Source: a virus
Direction: 5' to 3' (one strand)
Length of the DNA: 42,678 nucleotides
Virus record (IMG/VR): IMGVR_UViG_3300010339_000004
Coordinates: 1 to 42,678 of that record
The notes under the pieces are model-generated. The model was given only the letters and a program-made list of their open reading frames with translations. It had not been told where the DNA came from and did no database searches. Positions within the stretch are counted from its first letter, which is position 1, and each line of letters opens with the position of its first letter. Made by a program: the position numbers and the translations under genes. Below, piece after piece: positions 1-8,925 of the stretch.

Positions 1-1522
1 CCGTGCCATACGGGCAACTACCACCACAACCGCCAAAACCCGAAAATACGTTTCCGCTTCCCAAAGAAAAACCAGCGCCGCCCGGAGAACCGCCATAGTC
101 CGCCCCGTCTCCACTAAAAGTTATTTCATTCGTCGCTGGAATCGCAAACACGGAGCCGTAACCCCCGCCGCCTCCGACAACAGAAAAAATAGAAGATATA
201 GATCGTAAGATAGATGTCGTTCCTCCTACGGTACCGTTACTTCCATTAGTAAAAATTGATCCACCGGCTCCACCCGAACCACCCGCACCAATATTGATAG
301 TGAGAGTTTCCGCTGATACAACAGTCAATGGCTGACGTAATGAAAAATTACCCGCGCCACCGCCGCCTCCACCGCCGCTTGCATCATTCTGCTGCTGAAC
401 GCCTCCCGAGCCGCCGCCCCCGCCCCCGCCACCAACACCAGAGACATAAACTTGCGTGATATTATCCGGCACAATAAAACTACCATTGCTTGTAAATGTT
501 TGTATTTGATCTCCGTCTCCGGACACGTTGGTCTGGATCGCAAGAAAAAGTTCTGTGGCGGATTTAGCAATCCCGATTTGCACGGCATTGGAAGATGATG
601 GAGTCGTGGTGATCGCGCCAGCTGTTGCAGTTGAAAGATAATAAACTGCTCCCGGCGTTAATCCAGTTAATCCGATTAACGGGGAGATATCACCCGCCGC
701 AAAAACTCGACTAAAAGTTACATCGGCAATGCCCACCACATTTTGTTGTGCCGCACCATTTGCAATTGCCGCGGCATACCATTGATTTGTCGGGTCCCAA
801 TAAACGACATTTCCATTAACTACTGCGCTTTGAAAAATAGGAGTCCCATCAATCACCAGAGCCGACGCCGTGTTATTAACCCATTGCCAGGATATCGGGA
901 TAACGACACTTTGCGATCCCGAACCGGTGCCAGATAATGTGATCGGGATATTAGCCAAAGCATTGGATAAACTAGTTGCCAAAGATATTTCTGTGCTAGA
1001 AATATTAATCACATAATAAATAGTTCCTGCCGTCAGAGGTGACGGTAAAGTTGCAGTGGTTTTTACAGTCACCGCCGCGCCCGTAAAATAAGGAGTCGTG
1101 CTAGAAAGAGTTAATATATTTCCCGACACCGTGTAGGGAGCTATTGTGAAAAAAGAAGCCGGTACGTTAGTATTACCGCTAAATAAAGATTGAAATATGC
1201 GATTACCGTTAACGCCATCGTCATAAATACAAAAAGAGTATAAAGCATAAGGAAATGGTGCACTATCATTTTGCGCAGCAGTGATCCATGGGAATACGCC
1301 CACTGATTGTAATTGTTGTACGGAACTCGTAATATCGTATACCAACTGATTAAATTGGAAACGTCCTACCGGAAGTGCCGAGGGATTGGACGGATAAGGT
1401 AACGCATAATCTGGTCCATACCCTTGAGAATAACTTATTGATCCGTCTACTTGTACGGGATCAGGTATAGAAGATTTATCGCCGGCAACTGCAAAAGCAT
1501 CAACAAAATATTTAAGTGTCAT
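1..1522 (-). CDS. Tail fibre protein, N-terminal and central part (runs off window start)
   Basis: This is a receptor-binding tail fibre. The start ATG (1522-1520) shares one base with the TAA of the gpI-like gene and follows a GAGGAA ribosome site. The N-terminus (MTLKYFVDAFAVAGDKSSIP) has the FA-x-x-GDK-x-x-IP opening typical of phage fibres that attach to the baseplate. About 370 residues of beta-rich sequence are followed by a glycine-rich tail with runs such as GVGGGGGGGGSGG and ending GGCGGSCPYGTG at the window edge, still open. Glycine-rich tips of this kind form the receptor-binding end of T2/Salmonella-type fibres. The C-terminal codons appear at the other end of the window. Confidence 0.88.
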   Translation of the reverse strand, partial: MTLKYFVDAFAVAGDKSSIPDPVQVDGSISYSQGYGPDYALPYPSNPSALPVGRFQFNQLVYDITSSVQQLQSVGVFPWITAAQNDSAPFPYALYSFCIYDDGVNGNRIFQSLFSGNTNVPASFFTIAPYTVSGNILTLSSTTPYFTGAAVTVKTTATLPSPLTAGTIYYVINISSTEISLATSLSNALANIPITLSGTGSGSQSVVIPISWQWVNNTASALVIDGTPIFQSAVVNGNVVYWDPTNQWYAAAIANGAAQQNVVGIADVTFSRVFAAGDISPLIGLTGLTPGAVYYLSTATAGAITTTPSSSNAVQIGIAKSATELFLAIQTNVSGDGDQIQTFTSNGSFIVPDNITQVYVSGVGGGGGGGGSGGVQQQNDASGGGGGGGAGNFSLRQPLTVVSAETLTINIGAGGSGGAGGSIFTNGSNGTVGGTTSILRSISSIFSVVGGGGGYGSVFAIPATNEITFSGDGADYGGSPGGAGFSLGSGNVFSGFGGCGGSCPYGT

Positions 1523-2214
1523 TAATAAAATTCCTCAATAAAATTTCCATTCTCAAAATTTTGATTAGTATTTGGAGTCATAGTTTCAGAACCAAAACCA
1601 AAAATACTTCCAGTATCTATCACGTAATTAAGTAATACGCCCGACGCTCTCGGAATCAAATCAAATTCTCGTATAGCTTGTAAAACATCTGGATCTGGCG
1701 CAAATCCGAAATATAAAGTAATAGACATATTTAAATGATCTACTATAAAAACGTTACCTTGTCCGACAAATAATATTGCTAAAAACGCATTAATTTCGGG
1801 GATGGCGCACCGCGATGTTAATTGAAAATACCGTAACCTTAATATTAATCTTAATTGTTCGACCGTTAAATAATATTCTTCACTATTAAAATTTGAAAAA
1901 TTTCCATTCTCAAAATTTTGATTGTCATTCGGAGTCATCGTCTCCGAGGCAAAGCCGAAAAGAGGACCATCATTCGGTAACTGCAATACTTGTAGCGGGA
2001 TACCTAAAATTATCGCCCATACCGTCAAACCAAAAGCATTCGCTGTTTGTAAATTAAAAACATTGGTATACCAGTCTGTCCAAAATTGAGTTTGGTTCGT
2101 ATTATACCATTCTTGTTTTTGCGTGATAATAGACGTTAAAATCGGCGCATTATCATATTGCCACAAAAGCGCAATTATCAAATCAACTAAATAGCTAATC
2201 TCCTGTATAGTCAT
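1522..2214 (-). CDS. Baseplate tail protein I-like (DUF2612 family)
   Basis: A 230-residue protein of the DUF2612 family that follows the J-like wedge gene and precedes the fibre, the usual place of gpI, which links wedge to fibre. The start at 2214 (MTIQEISYLVDL) overlaps the gpJ stop as ATGA; longer in-frame extensions would run into gpJ. Residues around 95-120 and the C-terminal 25 share a duplicated motif, FGFxSETMTPNxNQNFENGNF-like, suggesting two copies of a small beta element. Function is inferred from family and order. Confidence 0.85.
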   Translation of the reverse strand: MTIQEISYLVDLIIALLWQYDNAPILTSIITQKQEWYNTNQTQFWTDWYTNVFNLQTANAFGLTVWAIILGIPLQVLQLPNDGPLFGFASETMTPNDNQNFENGNFSNFNSEEYYLTVEQLRLILRLRYFQLTSRCAIPEINAFLAILFVGQGNVFIVDHLNMSITLYFGFAPDPDVLQAIREFDLIPRASGVLLNYVIDTGSIFGFGSETMTPNTNQNFENGNFIEEFY

Positions 2215-3416
2215 ACTACTATAACCGTAATGCCGGAAACATTTAATACCGCTTTTTGCCATAGGGCAATAGGTATTTCGGCATTACTATAACTGACCGG
2301 AGATATTAAAGAGGTTTGCACGTTACGAATAAAAAATAAAGGATCAGCCTGATTGACCGCTCCAGCTAATTCAAAACAAGATACCGGTACACCTAACACA
2401 AAACCCGGTTCTCCATTTAATAAACCGTTAACATAATTTAAGATAGCGTTCTGCACGGTCGTCAATGGATCGAGTACCGATTGACCTATACTTAAAGTAA
2501 CTTGTACTAACACCCCCACTGTAGTAGGGCGATCAAAAGATATCGAGTACACTTGCCCACTAGAAGGGTCGGTTACATTAACTGTGACTGGAGTACCTGC
2601 ACCATCGGTATAACCGCATCCGCCGCCTTTGCGCTGTAAAATAGCCGTAGCTACAGCAATATCTGTACCGCCATCAACACACGCCCACATGCTATGAGGT
2701 TGCATAGTGACTCCATCGATGACTTGGATTGAGCTAGTAACATTTTCTCGGTAGCTCATACTTAATACGTTTGGTACCGTAAGTACTCCGGCAATAATAG
2801 CTGCTGCTTGACTATTCGCCTGCTGGCCGAGAGTGTTACGTCGCGCTTGGCGTGCCATAACATCGGATTGTTCTATAGTTCCCAAATTTGCGTCATTGGG
2901 ATTTATTGCCGTTTCTAATCCTAAAACACTAGTAATTATATTAACAAGCGTTGCCGCCGGTGCCGCAATGGGTCCTGCAATCAAAGCATTAAAAACAACA
3001 GAGGCCATACCCTCGCTATTTAGAGTAACAGATTCTATGGGTGAAAATAAATCGCCATTAGAATTTGCCACGGTTATCGTAATTGGGATGACTGTGCCGG
3101 CCACACCTGTTAGATTCACCGACGCGTTTGAAAAAGTCGGAGTAGAACGCCCGCCCCCCGTCAATGCCCATATTGCATCTAAAAAAGTGCCACCAGCAAT
3201 GTTAGGATTTATTTGATTGGCCAGCGCAGCATTATTTCGGATGACCGCATTGCGCGCTGTTGTCTCGGCGCTAATCAAAACGCCCTGCGGCGTATCCGAA
3301 GTGACAATTATATCTTGACCAAAAGCATTTTTAAATTCAGTTTGGATTTGACTAAGCGTGATCTCAGTATCAGGTATAATTACACCAGTTGCGGTTATGT
3401 ACTCATAGTTAACCAT
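2211..3416 (-). CDS. Baseplate J-like wedge protein
   Basis: A 401-residue Baseplate_J family protein (related to P2 gpJ, Mu gp47 and T4 gp6), forming the outer ring of the baseplate wedge. The N-terminus has the family pattern of an early DTEITLSQIQTEFKNAFGQD segment, then SDTPQGVLISAET and the conserved AGGTFLDAIWALTG stretch near residues 75-90. It overlaps the W-like gene upstream by 8 bases and the gpI-like gene downstream by 4 bases, which suggests coupled translation. Confidence 0.92.
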   Translation of the reverse strand: MVNYEYITATGVIIPDTEITLSQIQTEFKNAFGQDIIVTSDTPQGVLISAETTARNAVIRNNAALANQINPNIAGGTFLDAIWALTGGGRSTPTFSNASVNLTGVAGTVIPITITVANSNGDLFSPIESVTLNSEGMASVVFNALIAGPIAAPAATLVNIITSVLGLETAINPNDANLGTIEQSDVMARQARRNTLGQQANSQAAAIIAGVLTVPNVLSMSYRENVTSSIQVIDGVTMQPHSMWACVDGGTDIAVATAILQRKGGGCGYTDGAGTPVTVNVTDPSSGQVYSISFDRPTTVGVLVQVTLSIGQSVLDPLTTVQNAILNYVNGLLNGEPGFVLGVPVSCFELAGAVNQADPLFFIRNVQTSLISPVSYSNAEIPIALWQKAVLNVSGITVIVV

Positions 3417-3756
3417 TGATCGTGACTCGTCCGTAAATTGTTAAGATAATAGCTTCATATTGTAAAACATTCCCAGCTTGACTTAATACTAAATTTTGGA
3501 CTCCCGTTACTCCGCTTACACCTAACAAAGTATTTCGTAAAGTGGACTGAAATTGTAATAATTTCGGTGTTCCTATCCACACTGTTTGAAAATAGGGTAC
3601 GCCGGAAGTGATTGCATAAATCATTTCGCCCAACAGGGCTTTAGCCGCTGATAGACAAGCGAATCGCACGGCGTCAATGCCATTGGCAATAGATAAATTA
3701 CCATCATTTCCAATAAATAAATCATTACTACTGTTCACCGCAAAAGTTTGTACCAT
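3409..3756 (-). CDS. Baseplate wedge protein, gp25/W-like
   Basis: A 115-residue protein with the layout of gp25/gpW-like baseplate components: an N-terminal strand FAVNSSNDLFIGNDGNLSIA, then AVRFACLSAAKALLGEM and a C-terminal beta region. This component joins the inner baseplate to the wedge. An AGGAT site precedes the ATG; the spike gene stops 9 bases upstream. Size and position between spike and gpJ agree with the call. Confidence 0.85.
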   Translation of the reverse strand: MVQTFAVNSSNDLFIGNDGNLSIANGIDAVRFACLSAAKALLGEMIYAITSGVPYFQTVWIGTPKLLQFQSTLRNTLLGVSGVTGVQNLVLSQAGNVLQYEAIILTIYGRVTING

Positions 3757-3765
3757 AAAATAATC

Positions 3766-4470
3766 CTACACAAAAGGTGTTATGCTACCCGTAGCGGTAA
3801 TATTCCCTACCACGGCCAAAGTCGGAGTTGTCATATTTACTACACCCACCGTGGTTATGTTAATTGTTGAGGCCATAATATTCAATTCTCCCGTGGCACT
3901 GATATTCACGGTGGCGGAATTCATATTTGCTTCGGTAGCCGCATCTATATTAATCGTCGGGGCAGAAAGAGTTAACTCTACCATACCCAGGGAAAGCTTT
4001 ACTTGTCCATTGGTGGATTGTAAAACCGCATTATTCACATCTCCACCAGCAATAGTATAATTAGTTAAAATATTTGGTATAAAAAAACTATCGGCGAAAT
4101 TTTTTACTCTAAAAGTATTGGGGCTAGAGTCTTGATACGAATTTAAAAAATTAGAAATATCTCTATCCAAAGCCACGATCCAGCCTAAATCCCCGGTATT
4201 GACTGGAAAATTTAACATAAAATTCCCGGCTCCTATTTGCAATACCGGAACACTGGCAATTTGAGCGCGCGGCGTGGCATTACCATTGGTATCTATTACT
4301 GAAATAGTAGGTTGCACTTGTGCTAAGTTGGTAGCTCGATTAAATGCTATTACTTTAGCGGGCAATGCGCCGTCTATGCTCTGCATCAATTTTGCAAAAA
4401 TGAAACGAAAACTCCCGGTAAAACTATCTAAATCCGCCGGATTATTTCCTATCGAAGGATTAGCATTCAT
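3766..4470 (-). CDS. Baseplate central spike (gpV / Gp138-like)
   Basis: A 234-residue spike protein. The N-terminal ~120 residues resemble the Gp138/gpV OB-fold domain (PVNTGDLGWIVALDRDIS is the typical GD-x-G-W/V-x-x-x-DRD motif). The C-terminal ~90 residues are a regular alternation of TxNIxA/NIxT repeats, as in a trimeric beta-helix that punctures the outer membrane. No lysozyme domain is present. The start overlaps the hub stop as ATGA. Confidence 0.88.
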   Translation of the reverse strand: MNANPSIGNNPADLDSFTGSFRFIFAKLMQSIDGALPAKVIAFNRATNLAQVQPTISVIDTNGNATPRAQIASVPVLQIGAGNFMLNFPVNTGDLGWIVALDRDISNFLNSYQDSSPNTFRVKNFADSFFIPNILTNYTIAGGDVNNAVLQSTNGQVKLSLGMVELTLSAPTINIDAATEANMNSATVNISATGELNIMASTINITTVGVVNMTTPTLAVVGNITATGSITPFV

Positions 4471-5279
4471 TTTTTAGCCTCAGCAATATAATAAAAAGAC
4501 ACGTCTCGATTTGTAATTTCAAAATTCAACTTATAAATAGTATAGGTTCCGTTAAAGGAGGGATACATAATACTCCTAATTTGTAAAGCGCCGCCTAACA
4601 CACTTTTATTATCTAATAAGTATTTTACTTTTATACCTTGTTCGGTCACTTCGGGTATGCCAATCATACCGGTTTCTATATCCACCACTCTCAATTGCCC
4701 GGAAAGTGGAGTGTTAAAATTAGTCACGATTAATTGGGCGTCATCTACGAAAACACTGATGTTTCCCAATTGTCCTAATTTTTCAACTTGTTTTAGTGCG
4801 CCTCCCGTAAAATTATAATTAGAAATTAACATATCGGTTGCTTGAAACACTAAATTTAAACCTAAATCACTAGCAACATTTTGCGATAGCTTAGATAGTT
4901 GCACTTGGCCCGGTTGCGTCCTCGACACGATATTCCCTTTCGAAAAATTACCGGTTAAACATTTCAACGTGGCAATTACATCAGGTGGCTGCCCGACGGT
5001 AACACTCGCCACTTCTCCGGTGAATATTCGACTGGTTCCGTATGACATACGACCTGCATCCACGGTGACTCTTTTTGGCGTACGATTTTTATTAAAGGGC
5101 GATGTTTCAGTCAAAATAAAATCTAAAACAGATCGTTCCAAATTAGTTATTTTTATCTCACACTTGTTTTGATTAGCATTAGCATATTTAGTCCCGTTAA
5201 TCGATAACTCCAAGCCTTGATACGTACGCGCTTGGCCATTTACTTCTATTGTTACTATGACAACGCGCGGATCAAGCAT
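4467..5279 (-). CDS. Baseplate hub protein
   Basis: A 270-residue baseplate hub protein of the Mu gp44/T4 gp27 type fold as seen in DUF3383-sheath myoviruses. It opens MLDPRVVIVTIEVNGQ and contains the hub-like NLERSVLDFILTETSPFN and RIFTGEVASV segments. I chose the second ATG (5279) because relatives start at M-[IL]-DPRVV; an ATG two codons earlier (5285) is also possible and no clear ribosome site separates them. It sits between baseplate plug and spike and overlaps both. Confidence 0.8.
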   Translation of the reverse strand: MLDPRVVIVTIEVNGQARTYQGLELSINGTKYANANQNKCEIKITNLERSVLDFILTETSPFNKNRTPKRVTVDAGRMSYGTSRIFTGEVASVTVGQPPDVIATLKCLTGNFSKGNIVSRTQPGQVQLSKLSQNVASDLGLNLVFQATDMLISNYNFTGGALKQVEKLGQLGNISVFVDDAQLIVTNFNTPLSGQLRVVDIETGMIGIPEVTEQGIKVKYLLDNKSVLGGALQIRSIMYPSFNGTYTIYKLNFEITNRDVSFYYIAEAKK

Positions 5280-5589
5280 TCGCATTTAATGCGGCCTCAA
5301 TTTCAGCTTGCGAAGCATATATTAATGTTTGAGATATCCCAAAATATAAATAATATGGAATCAATTCGTTTTCAGTTAATATAACAAAATTACCGTTCTC
5401 TTGATATTGGTAGGGTATCAACGGTGTTCCTGCCACAATTCTGGCACCCGACAATAGTACCTCGCCATTTCTGACAATATCTGCGGCCATAATACCACGA
5501 GCTTCTTTTATGGTAATCGCATACGAATTTTGATCAAGATTAATCGTAAAAGACTGATTAGGTATTGCGTCTAGAAGTATTTGTATCAT
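5272..5589 (-). CDS. Baseplate plug-like protein
   Basis: A 105-residue beta-rich protein (QSFTINLDQNSYAITIKEAR ... MAADIVRNGEVLLSGARIV) matching the small 'plug' family encoded between the Dit-like protein and the hub in contractile phages. It probably closes the tail tube at the baseplate centre. Start overlaps the upstream stop as ATGA and the hub gene starts inside its 3' end. Confidence 0.75.
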   Translation of the reverse strand: MIQILLDAIPNQSFTINLDQNSYAITIKEARGIMAADIVRNGEVLLSGARIVAGTPLIPYQYQENGNFVILTENELIPYYLYFGISQTLIYASQAEIEAALNANA

Positions 5590-6167
5590 GTTGTAGTCTT
5601 CCGTCCAAAAATCGCTTCAGATAATCCAGTTTGTGGACGTGTCGCCGGCATACCATTAACTCCGCCCCTTTGTACAGTATTATTATCCGTTGGATTACGT
5701 GGAGCAATCGGTACCGTTTGAATTTGAGTAATAGCAAATAATGTTTCTTTTAATTTTAATGCAACAATTACTGCATCAAATCTATCGGGATCTTCCTCAT
5801 GCGGCATCGACTGGATGACTTGATTAATATACTCCCCCGTTTTAGTTTGGACAATTAACAATTCCCTGGATAGATAAAGTTGTTTAATTTGTTGATAAAC
5901 ATTTAAATACCCCGCACTATTTAAGATAAGAGATAACTCGATTTCTATCGGGAGAATAATACTGTGATAAACAATAGTTGCTCCCGTTTCTAAGGGTTGC
6001 TCCATTACTTTAGACGCTTCTTTTACCACTGCTTTTAATGGACGGGCTTCGGAAAATACTTGTACGTAATTTTGATTATAAACGCCCACTACATCTAATG
6101 CGGACGAGGGAATTATGGAACCTATAATATGAGATATTGCGGGTGGAATGTCTGGAATTAGAGCCAT
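5586..6167 (-). CDS. Dit-like baseplate / tail-tip protein
   Basis: A 193-residue protein immediately after the tape measure. The central region (AVVKEASKVMEQPLETGATIVYHSIILPIEIEL) resembles Dit-like N-terminal domains that form the first ring under the tail tube. The C-terminal ~45 residues are proline/threonine-rich and look disordered. The ATG shares a base with the tape measure stop (TAATG). Family assignment is by pattern and gene order. Confidence 0.7.
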   Translation of the reverse strand: MALIPDIPPAISHIIGSIIPSSALDVVGVYNQNYVQVFSEARPLKAVVKEASKVMEQPLETGATIVYHSIILPIEIELSLILNSAGYLNVYQQIKQLYLSRELLIVQTKTGEYINQVIQSMPHEEDPDRFDAVIVALKLKETLFAITQIQTVPIAPRNPTDNNTVQRGGVNGMPATRPQTGLSEAIFGRKTTT

Positions 6168-7666
6168 TAGGCCATGACTCCATCATCAAAATTATTTACG
6201 GCTTGTCGCATTTGTGTATCTAAATTTTCACTAAAGGAACGCGATATCCCTTGGGCGTCCGTTGCTTTGGTTTGTATTGTTACATCGCCCACGGAAACAT
6301 TGGTCGCCCGGTGATTAATACGACTATTACTATTAATACTATTTGATGTTTGTGATCCCAGGGGGTTATTACTAGCTACCGATAAAGCGTCTTGTCCTGC
6401 TTTAATATTCACATTGGTGTTTCCACCAAATCCCAAGACTGATTTTACTTTATTATAAGCATTAGTAATTATATTAATCGCATTCATAACTTCCAACAGG
6501 GCACTTTTAATAATGGATACGACGCCTTGAAAAATATTATTAACGATTTGTCCACCTTGCAATAGGGCATCAAAAACCGCATTAACTACACCTACGGTAG
6601 TCCAAAAATTCTTAACAATATTTTTTATTGTTTCTTCGATAATATGTAATATTTTTCCAACGATTGGCCATCGCTTAATCATTTCCCCTATAACAGACTC
6701 GCTGCCTTTGTAAAATCCGCGTATGTCGTCATATAGTAAAGCAAATGCGGCGCCCACCGCAGCAATAGCTATACCAATAAGGATAAAAGGGGCGAACGTT
6801 AATGCCGCCGCAGCCGCAGCCACGCCGATAGCAATAAACGCGCCAACCACGATATCTTTGTGGCGACGTAGAAATAAAACAAATTTCTCTACGGATTTCA
6901 GTATGTCCGTAAAAATAGGTAGAATAGTACTATTGCCCGTGATAAATAAAGATCGAAAAGCGTGTTCAGTATTTACTAATTGTAAATTAAATTTTTCAGA
7001 AATATCCCCGTCTTGTTTAGTAACTACGCCCAGCTCTTTTTGCTGGGCAATCATGGCATCTACTTCACGCCTTCCCGACTGAAGCAATAAAATGGTACCA
7101 ATATCCAATCCCATTTTTTGGCCAATACCTAATGATTCAGCTTTGCTAAGCTTTTCAAACTTAGTAGCAATCTCCGGTAAAAGATCAATAAAATTCCTAG
7201 CTTTCCCTTTAGCATCCGTCATGCGGATACCTAACTCTTTGAAGAAGGGCGCGGCTCGACTATTCCCCTTCGTAGCAAAATCAGAAAGCGCGGCGGTCAT
7301 GCTTTGCACGGTGGCTTGGAATCCCGCGGATGTACCGCCACTTGCTTCCACTGCGTCACCCCACGCGCTTAAGTCTTCAATATTTACATTGACTGATTTA
7401 GATAATAAGCTAATTTCATCGGCAAAATGTGAAGCCCCTTTTATTCCTCCAATAACTGCCCCAACGGATGCAAACGCTAATAATGCGCTCCCGGCTTGAC
7501 GAATTAAATCTTTGAAATGATGGCCAACTTTTTCGCTAATTTGACCCGAGGCAGAAAGAGTTTCATTAAGAGATTTGACAGTTTTTTCCGCGTCTTGCGC
7601 GCCAGTTTTAACTTCTGAAGAATCTGATTTAAATAAAAAATAAAAAACATCTAATACAGACGACAT
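6167..7666 (-). CDS. Tail tape measure protein
   Basis: A 499-residue tape measure protein that sets tail length and occupies the tube. Residues 1-60 are charged and helical, with a small-residue hydrophobic segment at ~55-80. A long hydrophobic region at about 280-320 (alanine/isoleucine-rich) is typical of tape measures that insert into the host membrane. The C-terminus is Asn/Ser-rich then helical. At ~1.5 kb it predicts a rather short tail. The ATG lies one base after the stop of the frameshifted chaperone product. Confidence 0.9.
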   Translation of the reverse strand: MSSVLDVFYFLFKSDSSEVKTGAQDAEKTVKSLNETLSASGQISEKVGHHFKDLIRQAGSALLAFASVGAVIGGIKGASHFADEISLLSKSVNVNIEDLSAWGDAVEASGGTSAGFQATVQSMTAALSDFATKGNSRAAPFFKELGIRMTDAKGKARNFIDLLPEIATKFEKLSKAESLGIGQKMGLDIGTILLLQSGRREVDAMIAQQKELGVVTKQDGDISEKFNLQLVNTEHAFRSLFITGNSTILPIFTDILKSVEKFVLFLRRHKDIVVGAFIAIGVAAAAAALTFAPFILIGIAIAAVGAAFALLYDDIRGFYKGSESVIGEMIKRWPIVGKILHIIEETIKNIVKNFWTTVGVVNAVFDALLQGGQIVNNIFQGVVSIIKSALLEVMNAINIITNAYNKVKSVLGFGGNTNVNIKAGQDALSVASNNPLGSQTSNSINSNSRINHRATNVSVGDVTIQTKATDAQGISRSFSENLDTQMRQAVNNFDDGVMA

Positions 7667-7667
7667 T

Positions 7668-8197
7668 TCATTGTCCCTTTTTCTCTGCGTGTTTTATGGC
7701 TAAGTACTCGTTATATCGCGTAACCATAATCACTTCCCACAATAAAAAAGCGTCTTCTAGACTAAGGGTGGTTCGGAGTTCGGTGAGGGTGGCTTTTCCT
7801 TCGGCGATAATTGTTCCAAAAAAGCTGTCAATATTTTTGAAGTCTTCGCAAGCACACTCCGGGCGGTATCTTCGAAGAAAGTTGAGATCCGCCCTTGTGG
7901 AAAAAAACTTACGTTATATTGCATCATAGCTATTTCTAATTTAGCTAAAACCTCCCAAGACGTAACATGACTATCAATCAATGCCTTTGTTATTAAATTA
8001 ATTTTATGTCCATCTTTAATTTCAATTGCGACGTAAGACATCAACTTCAACATGGCCTCTTCATTCAATTGATAATCCCCGACTTTAGGCAATGCAGTCA
8101 TGGGGTATTTAGCGACAATTTCACGCCCCGCAATCGCAGGGAATTTAGAGATAATATACTTTTTTCCATCTATCTCAATTTCTTTCGGTTCAATCAT
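7668..8197 (-). CDS. Tail assembly chaperone GT fusion (made by -1 frameshift)
   Basis: Translation from 8197 that slips back one base on T7 (7907-7901) continues in the -1 frame to TGA at 7670-7668, giving 99 + 77 = 176 residues. The -1 frame is closed by TAA just upstream of the slip site, has no ATG start near its beginning and encodes a protein-like tail with FFGTIIAEGKATLTELRTTL followed by LSLEDAFLLWEVI and RYNEYLAIKHAEK. This is the known layout of G/GT chaperones of lambda, Mu and relatives, which coat the tape measure during tail assembly. It ends one base before the tape measure start, exactly where a T domain should end. Confidence 0.85.
7757..8197 (-). CDS. Tail assembly chaperone G (unshifted product)
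   Basis: The 0-frame product, 146 residues, beginning MIEPKEIEIDGKKYIISKFP. The N-terminal 99 residues are shared with the GT fusion and carry the conserved AxxGREI and helical YVAIEIKDG regions. The last ~47 residues are encoded by DNA that in the -1 frame makes the T domain, so this tail (ending proline-rich, KPPSPNSEPPLV) may be under little constraint. I chose ATG 8197, which overlaps the upstream stop by 8 bases and follows AGGGGAAG; the longer upstream extension would lie inside the neighbouring gene. Confidence 0.85.
   Translation of the reverse strand: MIEPKEIEIDGKKYIISKFPAIAGREIVAKYPMTALPKVGDYQLNEEAMLKLMSYVAIEIKDGHKINLITKALIDSHVTSWEVLAKLEIAMMQYNVSFFPQGRISTFFEDTARSVLAKTSKILTAFLEQLSPKEKPPSPNSEPPLV
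7901..7907 (-). promoter_or_regulatory. -1 ribosomal frameshift slippery site T TTT TTT
   Basis: On the minus strand the 0-frame codons are AGT TTT TTT CCA, so the run of seven T forms the canonical X XXY YYZ heptamer T TTT TTT. Re-pairing one base back keeps both Phe anticodons fully matched and next reads TCC in the T frame. A TAA in the -1 frame lies a few codons upstream, so the open -1 frame begins essentially at this site. Confidence 0.85.
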
Positions 8198-8456
8198 TAG
8201 CTTCTTCCCCTGTTTGACTGTTTTGAAACTCGTAGACTCGACCAATTTCAGATTTAGCAATAGCTAAAGCGTCGGTATCCGAATTTTCTATATTTATAAA
8301 AATCCAATGCGACTGGGGTACGTTTCTAAACTCAACGTATCTATATTTACTGCCATACCCAGCTATACCGTAAGTGATATAATGGCTAAATATATTTTCT
8401 GGATTGTTTAAAAAAATTTCCTTTACTTGACTTAACCCGCCTTGAAAAACATCCAT
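8190..8456 (-). CDS. Small tail-region protein of unknown function
   Basis: 88 residues between the tail tube and tail chaperone genes, same strand, with its stop overlapping the chaperone start by 8 bases. Sequence is mixed alpha/beta with aromatic-rich centre (GYGSKYRYVEFRNVPQSHWI). I do not recognise a family. Position suggests a role in tail assembly or a tail-tube accessory. Confidence 0.7.
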   Translation of the reverse strand: MDVFQGGLSQVKEIFLNNPENIFSHYITYGIAGYGSKYRYVEFRNVPQSHWIFINIENSDTDALAIAKSEIGRVYEFQNSQTGEEAND

Positions 8457-8457
8457 A

Positions 8458-8913
8458 CTAAAAAACCTGATTACTTACTTTATTTTCAAAGGCAAAAACG
8501 TATGCCTTAGTCTTAAATCGAGCAGCACTTGCTACTGAATTACCCGGCATACCGTTGGTAATTACTCCGTCTACCAAAGTAATATAACTTCCGTTGGGAA
8601 AAATACCAGTCATAGTAATACGATCCCGAGCAATCGATTTTCCCCGTGCCGCACGATTAGCTTCCAATAAAATTTGTAAATTCGTGTCGTCTTCGCCACT
8701 CGCCCACATATTTAATGTAATAGCGATGGGTACCGCTTTTGACCATACTAATAAATCACCATTCAATCCCATCGCTTTATCAGTAACCTGCAAAGACGGT
8801 AAATCAAAGGGATCTGCATCATCTGCAAATTCCGTGAGCGTTAACCCTGCCGGAAAAGTAAGGGAAGCTTGAACTTGTACGATTAAACCAAAACCCGAAA
8901 TATTTTGAGTCAT
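8458..8913 (-). CDS. Tail tube protein (DUF3277-like)
   Basis: A 151-residue tube protein that polymerises into the inner tail tube beneath the sheath. Recognisable segments are [15 protein letters not shown] near residues 28-42, [15 protein letters not shown], and the C-terminal [21 protein letters not shown] region, all typical of DUF3277 tubes. It starts at ATG 8913 after a GGGG-containing ribosome site and lies directly after the sheath gene, the standard sheath-tube order. Confidence 0.9.
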   Translation of the reverse strand: MTQNISGFGLIVQVQASLTFPAGLTLTEFADDADPFDLPSLQVTDKAMGLNGDLLVWSKAVPIAITLNMWASGEDDTNLQILLEANRAARGKSIARDRITMTGIFPNGSYITLVDGVITNGMPGNSVASAARFKTKAYVFAFENKVSNQVF

Positions 8914-8925
8914 ATATGCCCCGTA

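Noticed and set aside
6723-7499. Two plus-strand frames opposite the tape measure gene
   Set aside because: They mirror the alanine-rich tape measure codons and have no start signals or domain pattern.
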